This document shows, piece after piece, positions 1 through 6,878 of a stretch of DNA of 10,291 bases. Below the pieces are notes generated by a model, which saw only the letters and a list, made by a program, of their open reading frames with translations, was not told where the DNA came from and did not search any database. The position numbers and the translations under genes are program-made. The stretch's first letter is position 1. Every line of letters starts with the position of its first letter. The stretch comes from Planctomycetota bacterium (GTDB lineage Bacteria > Planctomycetota > Phycisphaerae > WQYP01), in assembly GCA_021785155.1 (NCBI GenBank), contig JAJYGE010000059.1:1-10291 (forward strand), written 5' to 3'.

Positions 1-1
1 C

Positions 2-148
2 TCCAACCATGTGGATATTCCGAACAACAACTATCTGCCGGAAGGCGTGCATGATCTGTACAATGATGGATCTGTGTCCTGGGTCGGAATGGGGAATTAT
101 AAGGTGCACTACTGCAACGGAGTTGGCACAACCTACTACGCCTGGTAA
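2..148 (+). CDS. C-terminal fragment of a prepilin-like (H-X9-DG / DUF1559-type) protein
   Basis: An open frame enters from the left edge and ends at a TAA at 146-148, giving the last 48 residues of a protein whose N-terminus lies outside the window. The fragment begins SNHVDIPNNNYLPEGVHDLY and continues with NDGSVSWVGMG. The asparagine-histidine start and the Y-x-DGSVxW ending resemble the C-terminal region of type II secretion pseudopilin-like proteins (H-X9-DG families) that are abundant in Planctomycetota and Lentisphaerota. In such proteins a methylated N-terminal helix anchors a beta-rich extracellular domain, but the helix cannot be seen here. The gene converges on the glycosidase genes to its right and is followed at once by a hairpin terminator, so it belongs to a separate transcription unit. 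The family call rests on a short stretch and is moderate; that this is a real gene end is well supported by the frame and terminator. Confidence 0.62.
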   Translation, partial: SNHVDIPNNNYLPEGVHDLYNDGSVSWVGMGNYKVHYCNGVGTTYYAW

Positions 149-175
149 TGCACAGCCAAGGTAGTAACCGCATTC

Positions 176-215
176 AAGCCTCTCCTTCCCATGTCCGTGC
201 GGAGGAGAGGCTTTT
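176..215 (+). terminator. Rho-independent terminator after the prepilin-like gene
   Basis: AAGCCTCTCC (176-185) pairs perfectly over 10 bp with GGAGAGGCTT (204-213), leaving an 18-nt loop, and a run of four T (212-215) followed by TATATT ends the structure. It lies 28 nt after the stop codon at 148. Read on the minus strand the same stem exists without a good T tract, so it may also weakly end transcription arriving from the glycosidase genes. Confidence 0.72.
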
Positions 216-370
216 ATATTCGTAACCGTTCACAGGCAATCGTGCCATTGGCGAGTTGGCCTGCCAATCAACACCTCGACGCCCACTGCCCGCAACGCGC
301 CGCGGGGGTCGTGGCATTGCGGCTGCAACAGTTGCGTGCAAGAGGTAGTGGCTTGGAAGTTTAGTCATTG

Positions 371-2467
371 TTATAAGCACTGGTATCTAAGCACCGCTGA
401 GCCGGGCTGGTCGTCAATTGCGATGGTCAAACCCTTTTCCATTAATTCCCGGCCTGATAGGTACGTTGCGTCCGTCTCATCAAAGTTCATGATCTTGTAA
501 TGTGCCGCGGAATTCAGCCCGTGGAGATGTAGTGTCATGCTCGACATTGCACATTTTCCGCGTCGGAAGGCCTGGATACATCCTTCACCGCTATCGGTGC
601 GGTGAAATTGCCACGCCATCCAATCAGCGTCGCCAAGACTGTACTTGGTCAGGGGGTAATAATCGCCAAAAAGCATTATCACACCAATTTTATCGCACTC
701 GCCATAAGCTTTCTGTTGGGCGGCGGTATTGGCCGGCGTGAGCCGTCCCATTCCAAATGACGGCAGATAAAAACTGCGGTACGCATACGCATTGTAGTAA
801 TACGTGCCGGTGCCCTGAAATGGCAACCATGCTGACAGCCCGTAGGTCTGGCACTGATTTCCATTAATGACGTCGGTCATGCCTGGCCATTGGAAATCGC
901 TGCGCAACAGCGGTACGGCGCGGCGCATGGTTTCCAGATCGTTACGCCGACCACCCGAGGCGCAGGAATCAATTCTCAGCCCCGGATTATTGGCCAGCAG
1001 GGCGTCCCAATAGGCCAAATGCCCCTGCACGTAAAAATTCTCCGTAATGCCCTGGCGATTGACGCTATCATGATTACGCCACGCCACCAGCGGTCCGGCA
1101 CCGTTCATGTCCTCGCGATACCAATCCACACCGTTGGCTTGAATCAGCGCGTCAAAATGATGAATCAGCCAGCGCAAAACCTCCGGATTGCCCTCATTAA
1201 GAATTTCGCCGCAGGTTGCGGCATCGCCGCGCAGGAGCCACCGCGGATGGCGCGTTGCCAGCCACGAACCTGGATCGCTGACGCGTTCCGGTTCGCACCA
1301 GAGGACAAATTTCATGCCATGTCTGTGAATCCACTGCGTGAACGGTTTAAAGCCGTCCGGAAATTCCTTGCGATTAACCACCCACGTGCCGGTATTCGCC
1401 GGAAACGTCGATTTCGGGCTGCATAGGTACCAGGGGTTTTTGCCGCCCTGATCGCGCCAACACAGGTTGGGTTTGATACCATCACGCAAAAATTGCTTGA
1501 CGTAGCCAATGTCATTGCCATTGACTTGAATTTGGCTCAATGCGCCCGGCGGCCTGCCGTCCACGCGGGGTATAATGCGGGCGATATAAAATCTGCGCCA
1601 GAGGTTGTGCGCATCGACCGCGTTTTTCCCCTGCCAGAACAGCAGCAGAATCAGCGGCGTGCGAATTTCCTCGTCCGGTTTCAGATACAGATGCGTCAAC
1701 TGCTGACCGGCTTTAATACGCAAGCCGTCGGCATTGTCGCGTGTGAAGGAACTGGCCCATTGCCCCGGCCAACCGATGGCCAGCATCACGCCGCCGTCCG
1801 ATCTCTGAAGGTTGTAGTAAGGCCATCCCCGCGGACCATTGCTGGATTTGCCGTCGATGGGGGCGAACTGCTGCACGTCGTTGGGCCTCAGCATCATCTG
1901 GTAAGGCTCAAAACTGTCAGCGGTGCAGGAATCTCCCTTGATGGTATGCAGGATAAATTCTGCTCCGGCACCGCGTGTAAATACGGCATCCAGCGCCTGA
2001 ATGTCCTGCAGAATTGGCGTGCTGGTGGTACCGGTATTTTTAAAATACACCGTCCATTGTACCGCCGGATAGTCCCGGTATTGTAGGGCAACGCATTTAA
2101 CCCGAAGACCGACGGTATTCCAGATGATGACATGTTCTGTGCGGTTATTATCCAGTTGTTTAACGAATTGTTTTCGCGTCCACGCCGGTAATAGGGCCGA
2201 TGACGCCTGGCCTGCGTAAACAAATGAAAATGGCGGGACATGCGCAACGCCAAGGAGGTTCTGCGAAACCCATTTTTCCTTCTCCGCCATATCCCGTGGT
2301 GATACCATCATGGGCAGCGGCGCAACGGTTTGACTGGTCCGCGTGGCGCACCCTTCCATACCGGCCGCTGCGGTGGCCGCCGCCAGAGCCAACATGAATT
2401 GCCTGCGATCCGTACGGTTTTGCAATATACTTTTTGGTGAATTGTCCGCAGCGCCCGATTGTTTCAT
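371..2467 (-). CDS. Exported GH36-type alpha-galactosidase (clan GH-D)
   Basis: A 698-residue retaining glycosidase of the GH36 type, predicted to release terminal alpha-linked galactose or a related sugar. Residues 21-40 form a Tat-like signal: RRQF, an alanine-rich core and Cys40, which sits in a poor lipobox. Residues about 60-290 form the N-terminal beta-sandwich, about 300-620 the TIM barrel and about 625-698 a beta tail. The barrel shows TGTWVVNRKEFPDGF (359-373), WCEPE (390-394), REDMN with nucleophile Asp453, SCASGG (501-506) and RSDFQW with acid/base Asp524. Two positions deviate: the usual Asp-Asp-Gly-Trp is replaced by RDQGG (338-342), and the Lys-x-Asp of the nucleophile strand is Arg-Glu-Asp. 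The ATG lies 2 nt after the stop of the upstream GH27 gene, with a GGAG ribosome site (2476-2479) inside that gene, so translation is coupled. The clan is secure; galactose specificity is inferred. Confidence 0.88.
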   Translation of the reverse strand: MKQSGAADNSPKSILQNRTDRRQFMLALAAATAAAGMEGCATRTSQTVAPLPMMVSPRDMAEKEKWVSQNLLGVAHVPPFSFVYAGQASSALLPAWTRKQFVKQLDNNRTEHVIIWNTVGLRVKCVALQYRDYPAVQWTVYFKNTGTTSTPILQDIQALDAVFTRGAGAEFILHTIKGDSCTADSFEPYQMMLRPNDVQQFAPIDGKSSNGPRGWPYYNLQRSDGGVMLAIGWPGQWASSFTRDNADGLRIKAGQQLTHLYLKPDEEIRTPLILLLFWQGKNAVDAHNLWRRFYIARIIPRVDGRPPGALSQIQVNGNDIGYVKQFLRDGIKPNLCWRDQGGKNPWYLCSPKSTFPANTGTWVVNRKEFPDGFKPFTQWIHRHGMKFVLWCEPERVSDPGSWLATRHPRWLLRGDAATCGEILNEGNPEVLRWLIHHFDALIQANGVDWYREDMNGAGPLVAWRNHDSVNRQGITENFYVQGHLAYWDALLANNPGLRIDSCASGGRRNDLETMRRAVPLLRSDFQWPGMTDVINGNQCQTYGLSAWLPFQGTGTYYYNAYAYRSFYLPSFGMGRLTPANTAAQQKAYGECDKIGVIMLFGDYYPLTKYSLGDADWMAWQFHRTDSGEGCIQAFRRGKCAMSSMTLHLHGLNSAAHYKIMNFDETDATYLSGRELMEKGLTIAIDDQPGSAVLRYQCL

Positions 2468-2469
2468 GA

Positions 2470-3975
2470 TCAGTGCTCCGTATGAATTGTTGTATTACGT
2501 TTCGCCGGTGTTACGATCAGCAGCCGGGACCCATGCGCCGGCAGCACTGCGGAGAAGCCATGCCGCAAAACCCCTAAATTACGGCGCAACCAAAGATCGT
2601 GTACCGCCGCGGCACCATGAAATCCGACCGTGCTCCACCGGGTGGTGACGCGCGCGGGAACATTGGCTAAATTAAACAAGGCCACGGTATAGGAGCCATC
2701 GGCGTTTTTGACTCTCCAAATCTGTTGTGGCGTGGCTTGCGAAATGGGGGTGGCCACGCGCCCCGCCTGGTCAATAGCTATTACCGCACGGTTGGTGACC
2801 ATCTTGAAATCCACCGCTGTAAGATGTTGCAGGTCCGCGCCCAGATATATCGGCGAACAACTGATGCACCAGAGTGTCATGGCGGATTGCCGCTCAATTC
2901 GGGTTAATCCGTCGCGCCTGCCATTGCCGACTTCCAGTGAATCCAGATCATTCCAATAACCTGGGCCGGCATATCTGGCCCAGGCCGGGGCGGCGCGGAA
3001 ACGCAGAAGAATATGCGGCCAGCTTGTCAGGTAGGGCGTGCCGTAGGCTTCAATATCGCTATCCAGGCGGCAGCCATTGGCATAAGTTGTCCAGAAAGTG
3101 GCATAGTTGATATTCTGCCCGGCGGAAAGTTCAAGCCAGATTGGTCGGCCCGTCCTTTTCAGCGCTATCGCCCAGTGTTTAATATCAGCGCGATTGTCCA
3201 CCGGATGCTTCCCGCCGCGCACGGCCACCCAATCCATCTTGATAAAATCAACACCCCAGGAGGCAAACAGATCGGCTTCGCTTTGAATATAGGCTTGTGC
3301 GCCCGGTTTGTTGTAGTTAATGGCGTAACTGGCACGATAAGGTTGCGATTGATGATGCGGAAACGTGCTGCCCCATCGCGATGGATCGGCAATTTGTCGC
3401 ACACGGTATGGTGTTCCCAAAATCCGGCAATTGGCTTTCCATACCGGTATTTTCAACCCCGGGCTCATGTAGATTCCAATTTTTAATCCCAACGAATGTA
3501 CATAGGTGGCCACCGCCTTTATTCCATGCGGAAATTCATATCGGTTGGGCATGGGCCGTCCGTATGTATCGAAGGAATTGGGATGATTTTTTCCGTTGGG
3601 GTAATAGCCGTTGGACCATCCCGAGTCGATGTTGATATAAGTATAGCCATATTTCTTCAGCCGGGCGGCCATCACCCTTGCCTGGGCCTCAATTTTCCCC
3701 GCCGTGACATGTCGGTGCATGGAGCTCCAACTGCTCCAACCCATGTACGGCCGCGGCGCGGGAGCACTCTTGCTGAACGCCTGAACCGCGCTTGTACCAA
3801 AGAATAGCGCCACAACAATGACCAGGGACGCCATTCGTGCTTTATAACAGCAGGACGCTTGGATCCGTGAGAAGCCCTGGTTTTTTCGGGCGTACCCTTT
3901 GAATGGCCGCCATCTTGAAATGTTGAGGTAACAGTGCGCTGGCCACCTCTGTTTTGCGGTCTGCAGCAATACCAT
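2470..3975 (-). CDS. Exported GH27-type alpha-galactosidase (Melibiase_2)
   Basis: A 501-residue clan GH-D enzyme expected to remove terminal alpha-galactosyl (or beta-L-arabinopyranosyl) groups. The TIM barrel starts at PYMGWSSW (76-83) and carries NIDSGW (115-120), FIKMDW with nucleophile Asp248, and CRLDSDI with acid/base Asp307 and the sugar-binding Arg303 four residues before it. YWNDLDSLEVGNG (340-352) and SPIYLGADL (374-382) follow, then the usual C-terminal beta domain ending in HGSRLLIVTP. NIDSGW lacks the second Asp of the usual DDGW/DDCW. The ATG at 3975 has a good GGAG site 7 nt upstream and a promoter candidate about 36 nt upstream, yet it places 47 basic residues before a typical signal peptide that begins at Met48 (ATG 3832-3834) and ends near AVQA (63-66). 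The shorter start lacks a clear ribosome site. The downstream GH36 gene starts 2 nt after the stop. Confidence 0.9.
   Translation of the reverse strand: MVLLQTAKQRWPAHCYLNISRWRPFKGYARKNQGFSRIQASCCYKARMASLVIVVALFFGTSAVQAFSKSAPAPRPYMGWSSWSSMHRHVTAGKIEAQARVMAARLKKYGYTYINIDSGWSNGYYPNGKNHPNSFDTYGRPMPNRYEFPHGIKAVATYVHSLGLKIGIYMSPGLKIPVWKANCRILGTPYRVRQIADPSRWGSTFPHHQSQPYRASYAINYNKPGAQAYIQSEADLFASWGVDFIKMDWVAVRGGKHPVDNRADIKHWAIALKRTGRPIWLELSAGQNINYATFWTTYANGCRLDSDIEAYGTPYLTSWPHILLRFRAAPAWARYAGPGYWNDLDSLEVGNGRRDGLTRIERQSAMTLWCISCSPIYLGADLQHLTAVDFKMVTNRAVIAIDQAGRVATPISQATPQQIWRVKNADGSYTVALFNLANVPARVTTRWSTVGFHGAAAVHDLWLRRNLGVLRHGFSAVLPAHGSRLLIVTPAKRNTTIHTEH
2476..2479 (-). promoter_or_regulatory. Ribosome binding site of the GH36 gene, inside the GH27 gene end
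   Basis: Minus-strand GGAG, preceded by C, lies 8 nt before the ATG at 2467 and within the last codons of the upstream gene. The same CGGAG core precedes the GH27 gene, which suggests the normal Shine-Dalgarno form here and supports translational coupling. Confidence 0.65.
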
Positions 3976-3982
3976 TTATAAA

Positions 3983-3986
3983 CTCC
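3983..3986 (-). promoter_or_regulatory. Ribosome binding site supporting the long GH27 start
   Basis: GGAG on the minus strand, 7 nt before ATG 3975, decides for the long start over the internal ATG at 3834, whose upstream bases (TTATAAAGCACGA) contain no recognisable site. Confidence 0.6.
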
Positions 3987-4010
3987 GTTGAGTCTATCTT
4001 CGCATCCATT

Positions 4011-4039
4011 ATTTTACATTTAATACGATCACATTGTAA
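4011..4039 (-). promoter_or_regulatory. Candidate sigma70-like promoter of the GH27-GH36 unit
   Basis: On the minus strand TTACAA (4034-4039) is followed after exactly 17 nt by TAAAAT (4011-4016). The -10 box matches the consensus at 5 of 6 positions and the -35 box at 3 of 6. A start of transcription near 4004 would give a 5' leader of about 30 nt before ATG 3975. The surrounding 147-nt gap is clearly AT-rich compared with the genes. No terminator for the upstream gene is visible in the gap, so some read-through is possible. Confidence 0.4.
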
Positions 4040-4122
4040 GCCGTGATTTTGGTATAGATTCCATTTTGATCATCCAAACACACATAAAATTCCTTTGTAG
4101 ATCATTTCCATGATTTATTGTT

Positions 4123-6738
4123 TTACCAGCCGATACCGACAAACGGCAACGGTCTCACAATCACTTTGTTCCTCACGAAGAGAATGTGTTTCCCATGCCA
4201 TAATAGAAGCGTATTTCCAGGTTTCACGCGGAGATCGCATAAGTGGCCGGCGATGGGAATATGATCAATCCACTCCGTGCCGTTGAGTGTTCCGTTGAGA
4301 CGGATTTTGCCATCGGGCAGAATGTCGCAGATATTGTCCAGCGCGATCTGACATAACAGCGTTCCCCATGTGTAGTGCGGGTCGCCCGAACCCAGACCGG
4401 TAGCGAGGTAATACTCATTGCTGGTGCCGGTGGTGCGCCAATTACGCATGAAAAGGCTTAAACTTTTCTGCGCAAAACGGTTCAACAGCGCCGGTGGGGC
4501 ATAACGCACCAGTCCCTGAAACATAAGATAATTGGTCGCGGCCCATATTGATCCGCGCCAGTAACTTTGCTCCGGGAAGGCCGGATCATCGCGGGCGATG
4601 CTCGCCATCAGATAACGCCCCCAGAACTTGTGTCGGTTTTGCAGCCGCGCCAGCATCTTTGCGGCCATCGCTTTCGTCGGGGCACCTGCGATCATGGGGT
4701 AAAAATTAGTGGGAGAAATCTGCCGGGAAAAAATACGTTTGGGTTCCCCGACGCGCCGCCAGCGCAACTGCACCATGGCCCCGCCGCTTTGCCTGCGGTA
4801 GTCCAGTTTGATCCGGTAGGCATGACCAGCCAGCAGACCAATGGCCGGGCCGACGTAGTGTGTGACGGGACGGACTTTCCAGTGGTTAATGAGCAATTTT
4901 CCGGCGACCCACAATCTGGCACCCGCCACGGATGGAAGAAACCCCGGCGGGTCGTGCGGGACGAAAGGATAGGTCAAATTGAGCACAAACCGATATCGGC
5001 CGGTGATGCGCGGCGTAATATTTCCCCGCCAGCGGAAAGACATGGGTACCTGGCTCATAAAGCCCCCTAATGGCGGGCGCGAAAACCAATTGAAATCCAC
5101 CGCGGCATCACGGCGTGTCATCACCAGATTATTGAAATGGGTACCCTGATAATACTGCCCCTGAATACCGGGTTTGCCAGGTGCCACACTGTACGCTCGC
5201 AATGGAACAGCCCGATCCGCCGCCTGCGGTTTAAAAAAGCGATTTTCATACATGCCCGCCTTCGGATTCCACAGCAACCGGTTGATGCGGCGAATCATCC
5301 TCGCCTTCTGTTGCAGAAAATGCGCCGCTGCGGCCGGCTTGCCCAGCACCTCAGCCATGCGCGCCAGATAACCGGCATCGGCGGCCCATAAGCTATTAAG
5401 GCCGACATCATCAAGTTCCATGGTTTCGGTCTGGGGATCGGTGCGGGCATTATCATACATCGGGCTGTCGTCCATGCCGCTTTCCGGACCGCTGCGGTAT
5501 GCCAGAAGGCCATCCTTATTGACATCCCGAAACGGTCGCCCGGTTTTCGGATTGTTCGCAAACCACCAGTTATGTGACGCCACGAGTTTGGGATATATCC
5601 ACCGCAAAAAAGCCCTGTCCGGACGGCGCTGATAGAACTTCCAGACGCACAATGCGCCCACCGGCGGCTGCGAGCGACGGCGGGTGACATGCGAGCCATT
5701 GACAAAGTCATTGGGAATCATGCCGTCACGACGTTGCATGTGAAGCAGTAGCTCCAGCGTTCGTTCGCTGCGGTGGGTGCCTTGCAGCGATCCGAGCATG
5801 GCGTAAAAAAACGCCTCCCACTTGAACACGACCACGCTTGATGGCACCATCCAATCGCGCGTCGCCACATAACTGGTGATCGGCAAGACCGGATTGAACA
5901 CACGATTGTTCCCCAGTGTATCGCTTATGGGTTCAAGAAAATTGCCCCACGTTCCGCCCGCGGCGGCGCGGTTTTTATGATAAATCCGCCGGGCACTTGC
6001 AATCACCGTTCGTGCGTTTATCAACGCTGGAAGTTGGCCGAATCCGGCCACGAAATAGACCGGCGTCTTTGACGTTAAACGGAATTCCAGCGCCACATTG
6101 GCCCCCCGCCTTGTGGATGTGGGTCGGCCTGACGCCAGGGAGGTCAACAGTGTGGCATGAGTTTTCGCCGCAACCCACGCAACGGGTTGCGGCGTTGTCC
6201 GCAGCCGCCATTGCCCGATGCCCGACCCACCGGGTAATGATTCTCCGCGAACCGTTGATCCCTGGATCGTGTAGCGGGAAGCAAATTGCTTCCACGAACT
6301 TGTAGCTTCAAGGGCCATGCGAATATTTCCATCGGCTTTCACCCGGCCAACCATCGCGTTTCCCACGCGGCTCCACTGAAGACTGATTCTGTTTGGGCCG
6401 ACATACCATACCGCCCGATTGAATTTCCATCCGGGGCTGGAGGCGTGGTAATGTCGGACGTCTTTATTAAACGCCGCCAATGAATCAACAAACTTTCCAT
6501 TCTGATACCAGCCCACGCGTATCAGAAATGCGGCCTTATGTGGCACCACAAAAGCCGCCCCAGCCACGGTATTGGTATAAAAATTGCCCAGAAGAACGCG
6601 GTGCGGCGACATCTCCGCCGCGTAGAGAGGCCGGGCCGAACCCGCGAGCATCAGAAATAATATGCCAGCCAGCCACCCGGTTACTTCAGGAACGTAGTGT
6701 TTTCTCGTAGGCATCATCGGTTTCCCGCTACGCCGCAT
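4123..6738 (-). CDS. Exported GH63/MGH1-like (alpha/alpha)6 glycosidase with an inserted PA14 domain
   Basis: An 871-residue putative inverting glycosidase. A signal peptide spans roughly residues 20-41 (hydrophobic core GWLAGILFLMLAG, cleavage near YAA). Residues about 45-250 are beta-rich. The helical barrel starts near 260 and shows GPESGMDDSP (417-426), the GH63-type motif in which Asp423 is the likely acid; YWRGSIWAATNYL (726-738); and SNEYYLATG (773-781) with YTWG (789-792), where Glu775 is the likely base. A PA14-like beta domain, about 525-678 (IGLLAGHAYRIKLDYRRQSG, residues 633-652), interrupts the barrel between GMYENRF (495-501) and the SPTNFYPMIAG segment (675-685). The substrate cannot be read from sequence: relatives act on alpha-glucosides, mannosylglycerate and others. 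ATG 6738 has no Shine-Dalgarno but overlaps a short leader frame by 11 nt; ATGs at 6717 and 6714 still keep the signal peptide. The fold is well supported; function is open. Confidence 0.82.
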   Translation of the reverse strand: MRRSGKPMMPTRKHYVPEVTGWLAGILFLMLAGSARPLYAAEMSPHRVLLGNFYTNTVAGAAFVVPHKAAFLIRVGWYQNGKFVDSLAAFNKDVRHYHASSPGWKFNRAVWYVGPNRISLQWSRVGNAMVGRVKADGNIRMALEATSSWKQFASRYTIQGSTVRGESLPGGSGIGQWRLRTTPQPVAWVAAKTHATLLTSLASGRPTSTRRGANVALEFRLTSKTPVYFVAGFGQLPALINARTVIASARRIYHKNRAAAGGTWGNFLEPISDTLGNNRVFNPVLPITSYVATRDWMVPSSVVVFKWEAFFYAMLGSLQGTHRSERTLELLLHMQRRDGMIPNDFVNGSHVTRRRSQPPVGALCVWKFYQRRPDRAFLRWIYPKLVASHNWWFANNPKTGRPFRDVNKDGLLAYRSGPESGMDDSPMYDNARTDPQTETMELDDVGLNSLWAADAGYLARMAEVLGKPAAAAHFLQQKARMIRRINRLLWNPKAGMYENRFFKPQAADRAVPLRAYSVAPGKPGIQGQYYQGTHFNNLVMTRRDAAVDFNWFSRPPLGGFMSQVPMSFRWRGNITPRITGRYRFVLNLTYPFVPHDPPGFLPSVAGARLWVAGKLLINHWKVRPVTHYVGPAIGLLAGHAYRIKLDYRRQSGGAMVQLRWRRVGEPKRIFSRQISPTNFYPMIAGAPTKAMAAKMLARLQNRHKFWGRYLMASIARDDPAFPEQSYWRGSIWAATNYLMFQGLVRYAPPALLNRFAQKSLSLFMRNWRTTGTSNEYYLATGLGSGDPHYTWGTLLCQIALDNICDILPDGKIRLNGTLNGTEWIDHIPIAGHLCDLRVKPGNTLLLWHGKHILFVRNKVIVRPLPFVGIGW

Positions 6739-6796
6739 TGTACAAGCACAGACCCATGCGCATTTCCCGCCAGTACGGCCCGAACAGTTTGGTCAT
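6728..6796 (-). CDS. Possible 22-residue leader peptide overlapping the PA14 glycosidase start
   Basis: A short frame starts at ATG 6796-6794 with MTKLFGPYW and ends MGLCLYNAA, stopping at TAG 6728-6730. Its last 11 nt overlap the first codons of the 871-residue gene, which itself has no Shine-Dalgarno site, so reinitiation from this frame could start the enzyme. The core M-R-M-G-L-C-L-Y resembles M-E-M-G-L-C-L-W in the leader frame of the next gene upstream. The predicted transcription start lies only a few bases before its ATG. Translation is unproven. Confidence 0.3.
   Translation of the reverse strand: MTKLFGPYWREMRMGLCLYNAA
6756..6763. promoter_or_regulatory. Palindrome ATGCGCAT, downstream copy of a pair (possible operator)
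   Basis: A perfect 8-bp palindrome with a central CG, in the transcribed leader of the PA14 glycosidase gene, 18 nt upstream of its annotated ATG. An identical copy lies 106 bp away at 6862-6869 on the other side of the promoter candidate. A central CG dinucleotide is usual in LacI-family operators; no regulator gene is in the window. Confidence 0.3.
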
Positions 6797-6805
6797 CACA
6801 TACCA

Positions 6806-6834
6806 AATATACCCTGTACGCTGCGCTCTTCTAA
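6806..6834 (-). promoter_or_regulatory. Candidate sigma70-like promoter of the PA14 glycosidase gene
   Basis: Minus-strand TTAGAA (6829-6834), a 17-nt spacer, then TATATT (6806-6811), which matches the -10 consensus at 5 of 6 positions. The -35 box is weak (3 of 6). The expected transcription start near 6799 leaves a leader of about 60 nt that contains the short frame at 6728-6796. Confidence 0.38.
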
Positions 6835-6861
6835 ATGACCTGACGGTTCCACCGGTGAATC

Positions 6862-6869
6862 ATGCGCAT
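6862..6869. promoter_or_regulatory. Palindrome ATGCGCAT, upstream copy of a pair (possible operator)
   Basis: Second copy of the 8-bp palindrome, 27 bp upstream of the -35 candidate at 6829-6834 and 9 bp after the stop codon of the 1016-residue gene. The 106-bp distance between the copies is close to ten helical turns, which would suit a DNA loop. It also sits in the loop of a weak 6-bp stem (GGTGAA 6854-6859 with TTCACC 6878-6883). Confidence 0.3.
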
Positions 6870-6878
6870 AAGAAGCGT

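Noticed and set aside
174..380. Minus-strand frame of 68 codons in the convergent gap
   Set aside because: It runs through the terminator hairpin, has an arginine/proline-rich chance-like product and no ribosome site; I see nothing else in the 149-370 gap besides the terminator.
890..1426. Plus-strand frame of 178 codons
   Set aside because: It lies antisense inside the GH36 barrel region, whose minus-strand product has clear family motifs; the plus product resembles no family.
1493..2086. Plus-strand frame of 197 codons
   Set aside because: Antisense shadow of the GH36 N-terminal domain, with no signal, motif or ribosome site of its own.
3013..3486. Plus-strand frame of 157 codons
   Set aside because: Antisense to the GH27 catalytic strands; only the minus-strand product makes sense.
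4567..5070. Plus-strand frame of 167 codons
   Set aside because: Antisense to the PA14 insertion and barrel of the GH63-like enzyme; no recognisable domain.
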